The notes: generated from the letters alone by a model not told the origin. A DNA stretch of 64,000 nt from JAFECT01 sp035551675 (GCA_035551675.1 DASZMV010000037.1:186001-250000); one strand, 5' to 3'; positions 17,683 through 26,291 are shown, counted from the stretch's first letter. Made by a program: numbers and translations.

Positions 17683-18432
17683 ATGCAACAGATCGGACGT
17701 CGGGTCCTTGGTCTCTCGGCGATCGCGCTCGCGGCGGTCAGCTTCAAGTTCCACAATTTCAACCCGCTGCTTCATCCCGTCGCCGGTCACTTCGCCTGGC
17801 TCGACGCCTGCGCCTTCGTCTGGGACTCGGTTTTCGTCCTGGCCGGTCTCGCCGCCGCGCTCAGCGACAGGATCGCGCGAACAGGTGCGCTCGTCCTCGC
17901 GGTGGCCTTCCTCCTGCGTGCGCTGATTTCCGGCGGCCCGGCGCTGGTTCAGCATCCCACGGTCTGGGGCTCCTACGAAAACTTCGCCGAGGCCGTCGCC
18001 ATGGGCCTGGGCGCGGTCTTCGCCTGGCTGATGCTACGCGAGGGCGCGACGCGGGCCGACTGGGCGGTGGTCGGGCGCATCGGCTTTGGCCTCTGCCTGA
18101 TCGTGTTCGGGATCAGCGACAGCGTCTATCCGCAGCTCACCGCGCCGCTGGTGCCCAAGTGGCTCCCGCCGTCGCAACTGTTTTGGGCCTATTTCGCCAC
18201 CGCCGCCCACGTCGCGGCGGGCCTCGCCGTGCTCAGCGGAATAAAAGCGCGCCTCGCCGCGGTTCTGGTCACCATCATGTACGCGAGCTGGCAGCTGATC
18301 GTGCATCTGCCCCTGGTCATCCAGGACCCGCACAGCCCCGGCCATTGGTCCGAGTTCGTGGCCAATCTGGTCCTGATGGGCGCCGCCTGGTGCCTGGCGG
18401 AATATCTGACCCGGACGCGCAAACCGGCCTGA
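17683..18432 (+). CDS. DoxX-like membrane protein, second of a tandem pair
   Basis: The protein has 249 residues, starts three bases after the stop of its paralogue and is surely cotranscribed with it. Its layout mirrors the first copy: a membrane segment near the N terminus with FHNFNPLLHPVAGH, a middle segment with LMLREGATRADWAVVGRIGFGLCLIVFGISD, and a C-terminal block KWLPPSQLFWAYFATAAHVAAGLAVLSGIKARLAAVLVTIMY. The N-terminal halves have diverged more than the C-terminal halves. This suggests an old duplication; the pair may form a heteromer. No enzymatic residues are evident. Confidence 0.65.
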   Translation: MQQIGRRVLGLSAIALAAVSFKFHNFNPLLHPVAGHFAWLDACAFVWDSVFVLAGLAAALSDRIARTGALVLAVAFLLRALISGGPALVQHPTVWGSYENFAEAVAMGLGAVFAWLMLREGATRADWAVVGRIGFGLCLIVFGISDSVYPQLTAPLVPKWLPPSQLFWAYFATAAHVAAGLAVLSGIKARLAAVLVTIMYASWQLIVHLPLVIQDPHSPGHWSEFVANLVLMGAAWCLAEYLTRTRKPA

Positions 18433-18505
18433 CGGTTGCGGAATCCCGCCCGGGGCCACACAAGGCTCCACGGGGCGCGGCTGCGCGCCCGCCGTCGGGG
18501 ATCCC

Positions 18506-19873
18506 ATGTCGTCGCCAGCCCTCAAGCGAGAGATCGGCCTGCCGAGCGCGGTGCTGCTGGTCATCGGCGGCATCGTCGGGACCGGAATATTCCTCAATCC
18601 CGCCGTGGTGGCGCGCACGCTGCACTCGCCGGTCCTGATCCTCGCGGTCTGGGCGGTGGGCGGTGTGATGGCGATCCTGGGCGCCTTCGTCTACGCCGAG
18701 CTTGCCGACCGTATGCCCGCGACCGGCGGCGAGTATGCGTACGAGCGCTCCGCCTTCGGCGATCTCATTGCCTTTTTGTTCGGGTGGACCACGCTGTTGG
18801 TGGTGCAGACCGGCGGCATGGCGGCGGTGGCGCTGTCGTTCTCGAAATATTTTCTCGTCCTGTTCGGTCACGAGGCGCCGGCCGGCGGCCCCGACCCGCT
18901 CGCAAACGGCGTCGCCATCGCGGTCCTGGCGCTGCTCGCGCTCACCAACTGCCTGGGCGTGAAGAGCGGCAACGGCGTCCAGACGCTGCTCGGCGTGCTG
19001 AAGCTCCTCGCCGTCGCGGGCCTGGTGTTCGGCGGCCTGTTCCTGATCGCCCATCCGTTCCCGATCACCCACCCGGTGCTCGATCGCGCGCCGTCGACAG
19101 ATCTGTTCAAGGCCTTCGGCGCCGCCCTGATCCCGGTGGTCTTCGCCTATGGCGGCTGGCAGACAGCGAATTACGTCGGCGGCGAGATCAAGAACCCGCG
19201 CCGCAACCTGGCGCTGGCGCTGGTCATCGGCGTGGTCGGCGTCATCGTGCTGTATCTCGCGGTGAACATCGCCTGTCTGCGCGCGCTGGGCCCCGCTGCA
19301 CTCGGCAAGACCTTGGCGCCCGCGTCGGACGTGTTGAAGGTCGCGATCGGACCCGTCGGCGCCAAGCTCGCGGCCCTGGCCATCGCAATATCGACGCTGG
19401 GGTATCTGTCCCAGGGCATGCTGACGGGACCGCGCGTCTATCTCGCCATGGCCAGCGACGGCCTGTTCTTCCGCCAACTCGCCAAGGTCACCGAAAAGAC
19501 CCGCGTCCCCGGCGTCGCCATCGTCGTGCAGGCGGCGTGGACCGCGATCCTGGTGCTCTCGGGCACCTACGAGCAGATCGTGGCCTACGACGTCTCGATC
19601 AACTTCCTGTTTTTCGCGGTTACCGGGGCGGCGGTCTTCGTTTTCCGCGCGCGGGACAAATCGGCGACCGCCGAAGCGCGCGCCGACGCGGGGTTCCGCA
19701 TCCCGCTGCATCCGTTCAGCACCATCCTGTTCATCCTGATCTGCGTGATCGTGGTGGCGAATGGCTTCTGGTCCGATGCGCGCGACAGCCTGATCGGTTA
19801 CTCCATCCTCGCGGCGGGCGTGCCGGTCTATTTCCTGTGGCGACGTTTCATGCCTAAAGCTCCCACACCATGA
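18506..19873 (+). CDS. APC-family amino-acid permease
   Basis: The protein has 455 residues with about 12 membrane helices. The first helix carries the APC-family substrate motif IGGIVGTGIFLNPA, and IAISTLGYLSQGMLTGPRVYLAMASDGLFF matches the region near helix 8. The family as a whole imports or exchanges amino acids across the inner membrane. Its stop overlaps the start of the aminotransferase gene by four bases (ATGA), so they form an operon with thrB, and a role in amino-acid uptake linked to the transaminase is plausible. The substrate is unknown; L-type exchangers such as SteT are the closest fit by motif. Confidence 0.82.
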   Translation: MSSPALKREIGLPSAVLLVIGGIVGTGIFLNPAVVARTLHSPVLILAVWAVGGVMAILGAFVYAELADRMPATGGEYAYERSAFGDLIAFLFGWTTLLVVQTGGMAAVALSFSKYFLVLFGHEAPAGGPDPLANGVAIAVLALLALTNCLGVKSGNGVQTLLGVLKLLAVAGLVFGGLFLIAHPFPITHPVLDRAPSTDLFKAFGAALIPVVFAYGGWQTANYVGGEIKNPRRNLALALVIGVVGVIVLYLAVNIACLRALGPAALGKTLAPASDVLKVAIGPVGAKLAALAIAISTLGYLSQGMLTGPRVYLAMASDGLFFRQLAKVTEKTRVPGVAIVVQAAWTAILVLSGTYEQIVAYDVSINFLFFAVTGAAVFVFRARDKSATAEARADAGFRIPLHPFSTILFILICVIVVANGFWSDARDSLIGYSILAAGVPVYFLWRRFMPKAPTP

Positions 19874-20988
19874 GTAAGCCTCTCCCCAACGACCGCACCA
19901 TGGCTTCGCCGTACATGCAGTTCGCGAAGCTCGAAACCACCGCGCGATATAATCTTGCGGCGTCCGGCGTGATGAACTGCACCTTTGCCGATCTCGACGC
20001 CCAGATGAGCGACCTCGAGCTGCACGGCCCCAACGCCTACGGCTATGCGCCGCTGGTGGACGCCATTGCTACGCGGTTCGGCGTCTCGCGCGACAGCGTG
20101 GTCACCGACGAGGGAACCAGCGGCGCCAACCACCTGGCCTTCTCCGCCCTGATTGCTCCCGGCGACGAGGTGCTGATCGAGGAGCCGACCTATGAACTGA
20201 TGCTGTCGGCCATCGAGCACCTGGGTGGCAGACCGATCCGCTTTCAGCGCCGCCTGGAGAACGGCTGGGCGCTCGATTCCGACGCGGTCGCCGCCGCCAT
20301 GACGCCGCGCACTACCCTGGTGGTGCTGAGCGATCTGCACAATCCCTCCAGCACGCTCGCGGATCGGTCCGCCGTCGAAGCCGTCGGCAAGATCGCCGCG
20401 CGCCAGGGCGCCGTGGTGCTGGTGGACGAGGTCTATCGCGAGCTGCTGTTCGGCGCCGGTCCCAGCGGCGAGGTGAAGCCGTCGTCGGCCTTCACGCTCG
20501 GCCCCAACTTCGTCGTCACCGCCAGCCTCACCAAGGCCTATGGCCTGTCGGGCCTGCGCTGCGGCTGGATTCTGGCGCCCGACGACCTGGCGCATCGGAT
20601 GTGGCGCGTGCGCGATCTCTTCCAGTCGCTGCCGCCGTTCATGAGCGAGCGGCTGAGCGCCGACGCCTTCAAACGTCTGCCCTGGTACAAGCGCCGCGCC
20701 GACGCGATCCTTAGCGCCAACCACGCCGTCTACCGCGAGCGCCTGTCCGATCACCCCGCGTTGGAGCAGATCGTGCCCGACGTCGGCACCACCGTTTTCG
20801 CGCGCCTGCGTCGCGGCGGCGTGGACGCGTTCTGCGAGCGCCTGATGTCGAAGTACGAGACCGGGGTCGTGCCCGGGCGCTTCTTCGAACGCGCCGACTA
20901 CATCCGTATCGGCCTCGCCGCGGAACCTGAGATGACGCGCGTCGGCCTCGAACGGCTGGCGGATGCGTTGGACGAACACGGCGCCTGA
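19870..20988 (+). CDS. PLP-dependent aminotransferase, class I/II
   Basis: The protein has 372 residues. The fold-type I signature is complete: the Schiff-base lysine is Lys222 in SLTKAYGLSGLRCGW, the cofactor-pairing Asp186 and Tyr189 are in VLVDEVYRELLF, and Asn158 is in LHNPSS. Residues GTSGANHLAF correspond to the phosphate-binding turn. The sequence is nearer to aspartate-aminotransferase-type enzymes used in amino-acid biosynthesis than to HisC. It is sandwiched in an operon between an amino-acid permease (overlap of four bases) and thrB (six bases between). Which amino acid it transaminates is not evident. Confidence 0.8.
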   Translation: MSKPLPNDRTMASPYMQFAKLETTARYNLAASGVMNCTFADLDAQMSDLELHGPNAYGYAPLVDAIATRFGVSRDSVVTDEGTSGANHLAFSALIAPGDEVLIEEPTYELMLSAIEHLGGRPIRFQRRLENGWALDSDAVAAAMTPRTTLVVLSDLHNPSSTLADRSAVEAVGKIAARQGAVVLVDEVYRELLFGAGPSGEVKPSSAFTLGPNFVVTASLTKAYGLSGLRCGWILAPDDLAHRMWRVRDLFQSLPPFMSERLSADAFKRLPWYKRRADAILSANHAVYRERLSDHPALEQIVPDVGTTVFARLRRGGVDAFCERLMSKYETGVVPGRFFERADYIRIGLAAEPEMTRVGLERLADALDEHGA

Positions 20989-20994
20989 TCGCCC

Positions 20995-21939
20995 ATGGCC
21001 GTCTTCACCCCCGTCACGCCGGAACAGGCGAGCATCTTTCTGCAGCGCTACGATCTGGGCGCGTTGCACGAGCTCGTCGCCATCGCCGAAGGCGTGGAGA
21101 ACACCAACTACCGGCTGGAAACCGCGCGCGGCCGCTTCGTCCTCACTCTGTTCGAAAAGCGCGTCGAGCTGGACAGCCTGCCGTTTCGCCTCGGCCTGAC
21201 CGAACACCTGGCGCTGCGGCGCTATCCGGCCCCGCGCGTCCGCCGCGACCGCGAGGACCGCCTGTTCTCCGACCTGAACGCGCGGCCGGCGGCGATCCTC
21301 GACTGGCGCGAGGGCCAATGGTTGCGCGGACCTACCCTGGCCGACGTGGAAACCGCTGGCCGTTCGCTCGCCGACCTGCATCACAAGGGCGCTGACTTTC
21401 CCGCCATCTGGCCCAATGCGCTCGGTCCCGAAGGTTGGCGCCGCATCGTCGAACGCTGCAAGGGCGTCGCCAAGGGCGAGGCGGCGCGCATGCTGCATGT
21501 CCTCGACCTGGAAACGACGTACCTCAGCGAGCGCTGGCCCGAGCGCCTGAAGCGCGGCGCGATCCACGCCGACTATTTCCCCGACAATGTCCTGTTCGAA
21601 GGCGCCGCCGTATCGGGCGTCATCGACTACTATTTTGCCTGCACCGACAGTCTGGCCTACGACCTCGCCATCGCGCTCTCCGCCTGGGGCTTCTCCGCCG
21701 ACGGCGCGCCCGACCGCGACGCCATGAACGCGATGAAGCGCGGCTACGAGAGCCTGCGCCCGCTCGACGACGCCGAGCGCAAGGCGCTCCCCTTGCTGTG
21801 CCGGGGCGCCGCTGTGCGTTTCACACTGTCGCGCCTGCACGACCGCCTGTTCCACGATCCCGAATGGCTGGTCACGCCGAAGGACCCCGCGCCTTATTTT
21901 CGAAGGTTGACCTACTTCCAACGTGAGATGGAGGGTTAG
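20995..21939 (+). CDS. thrB: Homoserine kinase, aminoglycoside-phosphotransferase fold
   Basis: The protein has 314 residues, the size of the alpha/beta-proteobacterial ThrB that belongs to the APH-fold kinases and not the GHMP kinases. It begins MAVFTPVTPEQASIFLQRYDLG and has GVENTNYRLE at the nucleotide loop, then IHADYFPDNVLF (catalytic Asp193 region, His191, Asn198) and VSGVIDYYFAC (metal Asp211). It phosphorylates homoserine, the step before threonine synthase; thrC is the convergent neighbour. In some bacteria similar proteins serve as homoserine/hydroxylysine kinases, but length and motifs favour ThrB. Confidence 0.87.
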   Translation: MAVFTPVTPEQASIFLQRYDLGALHELVAIAEGVENTNYRLETARGRFVLTLFEKRVELDSLPFRLGLTEHLALRRYPAPRVRRDREDRLFSDLNARPAAILDWREGQWLRGPTLADVETAGRSLADLHHKGADFPAIWPNALGPEGWRRIVERCKGVAKGEAARMLHVLDLETTYLSERWPERLKRGAIHADYFPDNVLFEGAAVSGVIDYYFACTDSLAYDLAIALSAWGFSADGAPDRDAMNAMKRGYESLRPLDDAERKALPLLCRGAAVRFTLSRLHDRLFHDPEWLVTPKDPAPYFRRLTYFQREMEG

Positions 21940-21951
21940 GCCTCGGAGAAG

Positions 21952-22118
21952 GTGAAGACGAAGGGCACGAAGGGCACAAAGTTCACGAAGAAGGGTGGAA
22001 AGCGGCTTCGCCGCAGGCTCTTTGCGCCGAAGGCGCAGACTCCAATCTGTCTCACGCCGCAGGGCCGAACCGTTTCTCCTTCGTGACCTTCGTGCTCTTG
22101 ACTTTCTTCGTGATTTTT
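21952..22118. repeat. Palindromic intergenic repeat between thrB and thrC
   Basis: The left arm (21952-21994) is a run of GAAGG/CACGAAGG-type units; the right arm (22075-22118) is an imperfect inverted copy (CCTTCGTGACCTTCGTG...CTTTCTTCGTGA). Between them are two small perfect hairpins: GCGGC-TTC-GCCGC at 22002-22014 and TGCGCC-GAA-GGCGCA at 22023-22037. The layout suggests a non-coding mobile repeat. It lies between convergent genes and could also end transcription on both strands, since the right arm is followed by a T-run. Confidence 0.7.
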
Positions 22119-23478
22119 AAAGCACCGCCGCTCGCGCCGCCTCGACGCTGGCATCGATGACCTCGAGCCGTTCCGGCTTGTCCATCACCACCCTCAAACG
22201 ATCCGGCGCCTCCGGTTCGAAGCCGAGCGCCTGTTTCACGAACTCGGGGAACTTGGCCGCGTGCGCCGTCGATAGGGCGATCACCGGGCCGCCGCGCGGC
22301 AGGGCTCGCGCCGCGTGTAGCGCCACCGCCGTGTGCGGACAGATCACGCGACCGTAGGCCTTGTACGCGCGGGCGATCTCGCGCGCCGTGGTCGCATCGT
22401 CGACCCTTAGAGCATTCACTTCGCCGCGCACTGCGCCCAGGATATCCGGCGGGAGATAGACGCCGCCGCGTTCGGCGAATACGCCGAACAGGTTGCGCGT
22501 GCGCTCTGCGTTGCGGCCGGACGCCTCGAACACCATGCGCTCGAAGTTCGACGGCGCCGCCACGTCCATGCTGACGCTCGCGGTTTCGACGGCGGTCTTG
22601 CGCTCGTAACGGCCGGTGTCGAGCGCGCGCTTAAGCGTGTCGTTGGCGTTCAGCGCCGCGGTCATCGGGCCCATGGTCATGCCCATCCGCTTGGCCGCAA
22701 TACCGGCGAAGGCGTCGCCGAAGTTGCCGGTGGGCACGACGAAGCGGGCAGGGACGGGGACCTTCGCCGCCGACGCGAGGTAGTAGGGAATCTGCCCCGC
22801 CAGTCGCCCCCAATTGATCGAATTGACCGAGCTGACGCGGCGGTCGCGGCGCAGGCCTTCGTCGGCCAGCAACAGCTTCACCAGCCGCTGGCAGTCGTCG
22901 AAGTCGCCGCGCACGGCGAGCGCCAGCACATTGTCGGCGCCGGTCGTGGTCATCTGTCTGCGCTGCACCGGGGAGACGCGGCATTGCGGATGGAAGATCA
23001 CCAGCCGCACACGCGCCGCGCCCGCAAACGCCGCCGCCGCCGCCGCACCGGTGTCGCCGCTGGTCGCGGTCAAGAGCAACATGCGCTCGTCGAGCGCCGC
23101 CAGCGCCGCCTCGATCAAGGGCGCCATCATCTGCATGGCGAGGTCCTTGAACGCCGCCGTCGGCCCGTGGAACAGCTCCAGCAGAAACAGCCCCGGCTCG
23201 AGCTCGACCAGGGGCGTCACGTCGGGATGATCGAAGGCCGTCATCCGCTGCGCCGCCGCCCCGATCGCCGCCGCCGGCAGGCTGTCACCGGCGTAGAGCG
23301 ACAGCACCCGCCGCGCCGTCTCGGCATAGGGCCGCGTCCCCGCACCCGCGATCTCGTCGGGCGTCAGGTCCGGCCACGTCACCGGCATGTACAGCCCGCC
23401 ATCCGGCGCCAGGCCGTTCAGCAAGGCGTCGGCAAAGGTCGCATCCGGCGATTGGCCACGGGTGGAGACGTATCGCAT
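22117..23478 (-). CDS. thrC: Threonine synthase
   Basis: The protein has 453 residues, typical of the long bacterial ThrC class. It starts MRYVSTRGQSPDATFADALLNGLAPDGGLYMP, the family N-terminal domain. The PLP lysine is Lys111 in GPTAAFKDLAMQMM, and the glycine-rich phosphate loop SGDTGAAAAAAF follows. Other family blocks are SINWGRLAGQIPYYLAS and VPTGNFGDAFAG. It converts O-phosphohomoserine to threonine. thrB lies in convergent orientation across the repeat element, so the two threonine genes are neighbours but not in one operon. Confidence 0.93.
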   Translation of the reverse strand: MRYVSTRGQSPDATFADALLNGLAPDGGLYMPVTWPDLTPDEIAGAGTRPYAETARRVLSLYAGDSLPAAAIGAAAQRMTAFDHPDVTPLVELEPGLFLLELFHGPTAAFKDLAMQMMAPLIEAALAALDERMLLLTATSGDTGAAAAAAFAGAARVRLVIFHPQCRVSPVQRRQMTTTGADNVLALAVRGDFDDCQRLVKLLLADEGLRRDRRVSSVNSINWGRLAGQIPYYLASAAKVPVPARFVVPTGNFGDAFAGIAAKRMGMTMGPMTAALNANDTLKRALDTGRYERKTAVETASVSMDVAAPSNFERMVFEASGRNAERTRNLFGVFAERGGVYLPPDILGAVRGEVNALRVDDATTAREIARAYKAYGRVICPHTAVALHAARALPRGGPVIALSTAHAAKFPEFVKQALGFEPEAPDRLRVVMDKPERLEVIDASVEAARAAVL

Positions 23479-23568
23479 CGGGGCCGCAGATACCCTGCGC
23501 CGCGCGCCCTGTCGCGGAAGATCAGCTTGGCCGTTTCCGACCGCGACGGACTCCTAAAGCCCCGCTCG

Positions 23569-23582
23569 TTGAACCTGTTCAA
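23569..23582. promoter_or_regulatory. Palindrome between thrC and the RcnB-like gene
   Basis: TTGAAC-CT-GTTCAA is a perfect 14-base palindrome 45 bases before the RcnB-like start. It is the size and symmetry of a dimeric repressor site. It does not have the GTTC-N7-GTTC layout of the alphaproteobacterial LexA box, so no regulator is assigned. Confidence 0.3.
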
Positions 23583-23626
23583 TAATGCGTCCGGGAGGTT
23601 CCGGGCGTGACCTATGGGAGAATGCC

Positions 23627-23929
23627 ATGTCCAAACTTCTCGCCGCCGTGGCTGTCGCGGCGCTCGTCCTGGGCAGCGCCGCCGGCGCCGCCTCGGCCGC
23701 TGACCAGCACGGTGACCAGCACGGCGCCCACCAGCGCGTCGTGCACAAGCAATGGCGCCAAGGCGGCAAGATCGAGCACAGCGACTGGAACCGCGGCCAG
23801 GTGGTCGACTGGCGCGCCCATCACCTGCGCCAACCGCCGCGCGGCTATGAATGGCGCGAGGTCGACGGCAACTGGGTGCTCGCCGCCGTCGCCACCGGCG
23901 TGATCGCCTCGGTGCTCGAAGCCCGCTAA
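23627..23929 (+). CDS. Small exported RcnB-like protein
   Basis: The protein has 100 residues. It has a signal peptide (MSKLLAAVAVAALVLGSAAGAASAAD), then a His-rich stretch (DQHGDQHGAHQRVVHKQW). The domain that follows, VDWRAHHLRQPPRGYEWREVDGNWVLAAVATGVIASVL, matches the RcnB domain, known in E. coli as a periplasmic protein needed for nickel/cobalt balance. In alphaproteobacteria many RcnB-domain proteins have no proven metal role, so I claim the domain only. ATG 23627 follows GGGAG. Confidence 0.75.
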   Translation: MSKLLAAVAVAALVLGSAAGAASAADQHGDQHGAHQRVVHKQWRQGGKIEHSDWNRGQVVDWRAHHLRQPPRGYEWREVDGNWVLAAVATGVIASVLEAR

Positions 23930-24010
23930 TCGGCCTCGATCGCGTGCGCCGGTCGTCCTCAAGGTAGCGGGCGGCCGGCGCCCACGCTCAAGCTTACTCC
24001 AAATACGCGC

Positions 24011-24036
24011 GGAACCCCCGGCTGCGCCGTGACGTT
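24011..24036 (+). promoter_or_regulatory. EcfG-type stress promoter (GGAAC-N17-CGTT)
   Basis: GGAAC at 24011-24015 and CGTT at 24033-24036 are 17 bases apart, the consensus of the alphaproteobacterial general-stress sigma factor EcfG. The likely transcription start is about 7 bases after CGTT, some 26 bases before the ATG at 24070. The same motif occurs ahead of three other genes in this window. Confidence 0.6.
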
Positions 24037-24069
24037 GACCCGACGTATCGACCACGGTGACGGCTGATC

Positions 24070-24927
24070 ATGACCGCAACGACCCCCTCCGCGTCCGAGC
24101 TCCCGGGCGCCTTTTCCGATCCGATGTCGGCGGTCGACGGGACCGCGTTCCAGGCCGGTTCCTCGGCGGTGTCTTGGCCGGCGATCATCGCCGGCGCCGT
24201 CGCGGCCTCCGCGATCAGCGTCCTGCTGTTCATCCTCGGCGCGGGCCTCGGCTTCGGCGCCGCGCCCCATAGCTTAGGGGTCGGCGGCCACGCCAATTCC
24301 GAGGCGGTGACCTTCACCGCCTGGACGGCGATCTGGATGATCGTGATCCAGTGGTTGGCTTCGGGCCTGGGCGGCTACCTCGCCGGGCGTCTGCGGCATC
24401 GCTGGCCGGGGGTGCGCGAGGGCGAGACCCACTTTCGCGACACCGCCAACGGATTTCTGTCCTGGGCGCTGGCGACGGTCCTGGTCGCCGTCCTCGCCGC
24501 CGCGACCGCCGGTTTCGCCGCCGGCGCCGCCGCGCACCATCGGGACGGCGCCCCCGCCGCGGCCGAGCCGCACGCCTATCAGCTCGATGTCCTGTTCCGC
24601 TCGCCGGCCACCATGGCGACCGTGTCCGACCCCGCGACCCGCACCGAGGCCGGGCGCATCCTCACCCACGCCGCCACCGAGAAGCAGGTCGCCGAGGACG
24701 ACCGGGTCTACCTGACCCAGATGGTCGCCCAGCGCGCCGGCCTGGCGCCCGCCGTCGCCCAGGCGCGCACCGACGCGGCGATCAACCAGGTCCGCGCCCA
24801 GGCCGACCAGGCCCGCAAGGCCGCCGAGGCCACCGGCCTGTTCACGGCGCTGGCCATGATTATCGGCGCCTTCATCGCCTCGATCTGCGGCGTGTTGGGC
24901 GGCCGCGAGCGCGACAAGCACGTCTGA
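24070..24927 (+). CDS. Integral membrane protein of unknown function, candidate general-stress gene
   Basis: The protein has 285 residues. Hydrophobic segments lie near residues 36-62 (WPAIIAGAVAASAISVLLFILGAGLGFG), 83-105, 130-155 and 255-278. Between the third and the last is a soluble stretch of about 95 residues, with many Ala, Arg and Gln and helical periodicity (VAQARTDAAINQVRAQADQARKAAEATG), that may form a coiled coil. I do not recognise the family; similar proteins are often filed as hypothetical membrane proteins near stress genes. The upstream EcfG-like promoter supports induction under general stress. A strong terminator follows. Confidence 0.65.
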   Translation: MTATTPSASELPGAFSDPMSAVDGTAFQAGSSAVSWPAIIAGAVAASAISVLLFILGAGLGFGAAPHSLGVGGHANSEAVTFTAWTAIWMIVIQWLASGLGGYLAGRLRHRWPGVREGETHFRDTANGFLSWALATVLVAVLAAATAGFAAGAAAHHRDGAPAAAEPHAYQLDVLFRSPATMATVSDPATRTEAGRILTHAATEKQVAEDDRVYLTQMVAQRAGLAPAVAQARTDAAINQVRAQADQARKAAEATGLFTALAMIIGAFIASICGVLGGRERDKHV

Positions 24928-24949
24928 GCCGTTCTGAACGGGAATTCCA

Positions 24950-24977
24950 GGGGCCGCGGGACCTCCGCGGCCCCTTT
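24950..24977 (+). terminator. Rho-independent terminator before the his operon
   Basis: A 10-base perfect stem (GGGGCCGCGG with CCGCGGCCCC) and a 5-base loop are followed by TTT, 22 bases after the stop of the membrane-protein gene. The T-run is short, so termination may be partial. Confidence 0.75.
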
Positions 24978-25039
24978 CCGCGCGCGCAGGCCTCAGCCTT
25001 CCGCCACAAAACGGTCACGCGATTTCACCGAACCGGCGC

Positions 25040-25068
25040 TTGCAACCTGCGGCGTGCCACCGTATTAA
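25040..25068 (+). promoter_or_regulatory. Housekeeping promoter of the histidine operon
   Basis: TTGCAA (25040-25045) and TATTAA (25063-25068) are exactly 17 bases apart, close to the sigma-70 consensus. The start would lie near 25075, leaving a leader of about 25 bases before the yerC/yecD ATG at 25101. That is too short for a his-leader peptide attenuator; I see none. Confidence 0.6.
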
Positions 25069-25100
25069 CACGCCATCCCAACCGCAACGGAGCGTGCGCC

Positions 25101-25412
25101 ATGGCTGCTTCCGCCAGAAAAACGAGTGCTGAAGACAAGGCCGAGAACGAGCTTTACGGAGCCTTCCTCAGCCTGCAAACCCGCAAGGAAGTCAAGGATT
25201 TCCTGGCCGACCTCGCCACGCCCGCGGAAATTCGCGCATTCGTCGAGCGTTGGCGCATCACTCGCCTTCTCGACGAGGGCCGGCTGAGCTATCGCGAGAT
25301 CGCCGACGAGGTCGGGGCCTCGACCACCACCGTCACCCGGTGCGCCCGCTTCCTGCGCGACATGCCGTTCAAGGGCTATCGCAAGGTGCTCGACCGGATG
25401 GGCCGCAAGTAA
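25101..25412 (+). CDS. TrpR-related YerC/YecD-family DNA-binding protein
   Basis: The protein has 103 residues and an all-helical composition. The TrpR-like helix-turn-helix is evident in LSYREIADEVGASTTTVTRCARFL (about residues 62-85), preceded by the family block FLADLATPAEIRAFVERWRITRLL. This family often precedes hisG in alphaproteobacteria and is thought to regulate or accompany the his operon. Here its stop codon overlaps the ATG of hisG by one base (TAATG), so the two are translationally coupled and share the promoter at 25040. Whether it binds histidine or tryptophan is not known. Confidence 0.85.
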   Translation: MAASARKTSAEDKAENELYGAFLSLQTRKEVKDFLADLATPAEIRAFVERWRITRLLDEGRLSYREIADEVGASTTTVTRCARFLRDMPFKGYRKVLDRMGRK

Positions 25413-26284
25413 TGGACCAGCGTCTGCGTATCGCGGTGCAGAAGAGCGGCCGGCTCGCCGACCGCAGCCTCGATCTCGTGCGCGACGCGGGTCTGCGCGT
25501 GGTCAAGGGTCACAACGACCTGCTGTATCGGGTCGAGAACTATCCCATCGACCTGATGCGGGTGCGCGACGATGATATCCCTACATTCGTCGAGAACGGC
25601 ATCGCCGACTTCGGCATCGTCGGCGGCAATGTGCTGGAGGAGCACAAGGCCGCGCACACGCCGCCGGAACGCGTGATGCCGCTCGGTTTCGGCCGTTGCA
25701 GCCTGCGCATCGCGGTGCCCGACACCGTCGATTGGACCGGACCCAAGGACCTCGACGGCAAGAAGATCGCCACCACCTATCCCAACCTCCTGACCCGCTA
25801 TCTCGAACGCGAGGGAATCTCGGCCGAGATCGTGGCGATGAGCGGGGCGGTCGAGGTGGCGCCCCGGCTGAAGATGGCGCACGCGATCTGCGATCTCGTC
25901 TCCACCGGCGCGACATTGGAGGCCAACGGCCTGAAAGCCGTATCGCTGGTCCTCGACAGCGAGGCGATGCTGATCCGCGCGCCGCGCCCGATCGCGCCGG
26001 AGTTGGCGGAACTTGCCGAAAGCGTGGTCGAGCGCTTCAAGGGTGTTGTCGCCTCGCAGGGCGCGAAGTACGTGATGATGAACGCGCCGAAGGCGGCGCT
26101 CGCGACCATCCAGCAGATCCTGCCGGGCGCCGGTTCGCCCACCGTCACGCCCTTGGCGGGCCGTGACGACGCAGTCGCCGTGCACGCGGTCTGTCAGGAG
26201 TCGGTGTTCTGGGAAACGCTGGAACGGCTGAAGGCGGCGGGCGCCTCGGCGATACTGGTGTTGCCCATCGAGAAGATGATGTGA
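25412..26284 (+). CDS. hisG: ATP phosphoribosyltransferase, long form
   Basis: The protein has 290 residues, the long (HisG_L) class with its own C-terminal ACT-like regulatory domain, so no HisZ partner is needed. The N-terminal catalytic part shows LRIAVQKSGRLADRSLDLVRDAGL and ENGIADFGIVGGNVLEE. The PRPP-binding loop is in AICDLVSTGATLEANGLK (the pattern D-L-V-x-T-G-x-T). The last 85 residues (VMMNAPKAALATIQQILPGAGSPTVTPL onward) form the regulatory domain, which in E. coli binds histidine. It catalyses the first, feedback-controlled step of histidine synthesis in the cytoplasm. Confidence 0.95.
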   Translation: MDQRLRIAVQKSGRLADRSLDLVRDAGLRVVKGHNDLLYRVENYPIDLMRVRDDDIPTFVENGIADFGIVGGNVLEEHKAAHTPPERVMPLGFGRCSLRIAVPDTVDWTGPKDLDGKKIATTYPNLLTRYLEREGISAEIVAMSGAVEVAPRLKMAHAICDLVSTGATLEANGLKAVSLVLDSEAMLIRAPRPIAPELAELAESVVERFKGVVASQGAKYVMMNAPKAALATIQQILPGAGSPTVTPLAGRDDAVAVHAVCQESVFWETLERLKAAGASAILVLPIEKMM

Positions 26285-26291
26285 GGCTTAA

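Noticed and set aside
21936..22154. 72-residue frame on the minus strand in the thrB-thrC gap
   Set aside because: It is a translation of the palindromic repeat (Glu-His-Glu-Gly and Phe-Val runs), not a gene.
23569..23582. TTGAACCTGTTCAA as an SOS box
   Set aside because: It lacks the GTTC-N7-GTTC direct-repeat layout of alphaproteobacterial LexA sites; kept only as an unassigned palindrome.
25069..25100. Histidine leader peptide or attenuator before the his operon
   Set aside because: The leader is about 25 bases, with no His-codon run or alternate hairpins.
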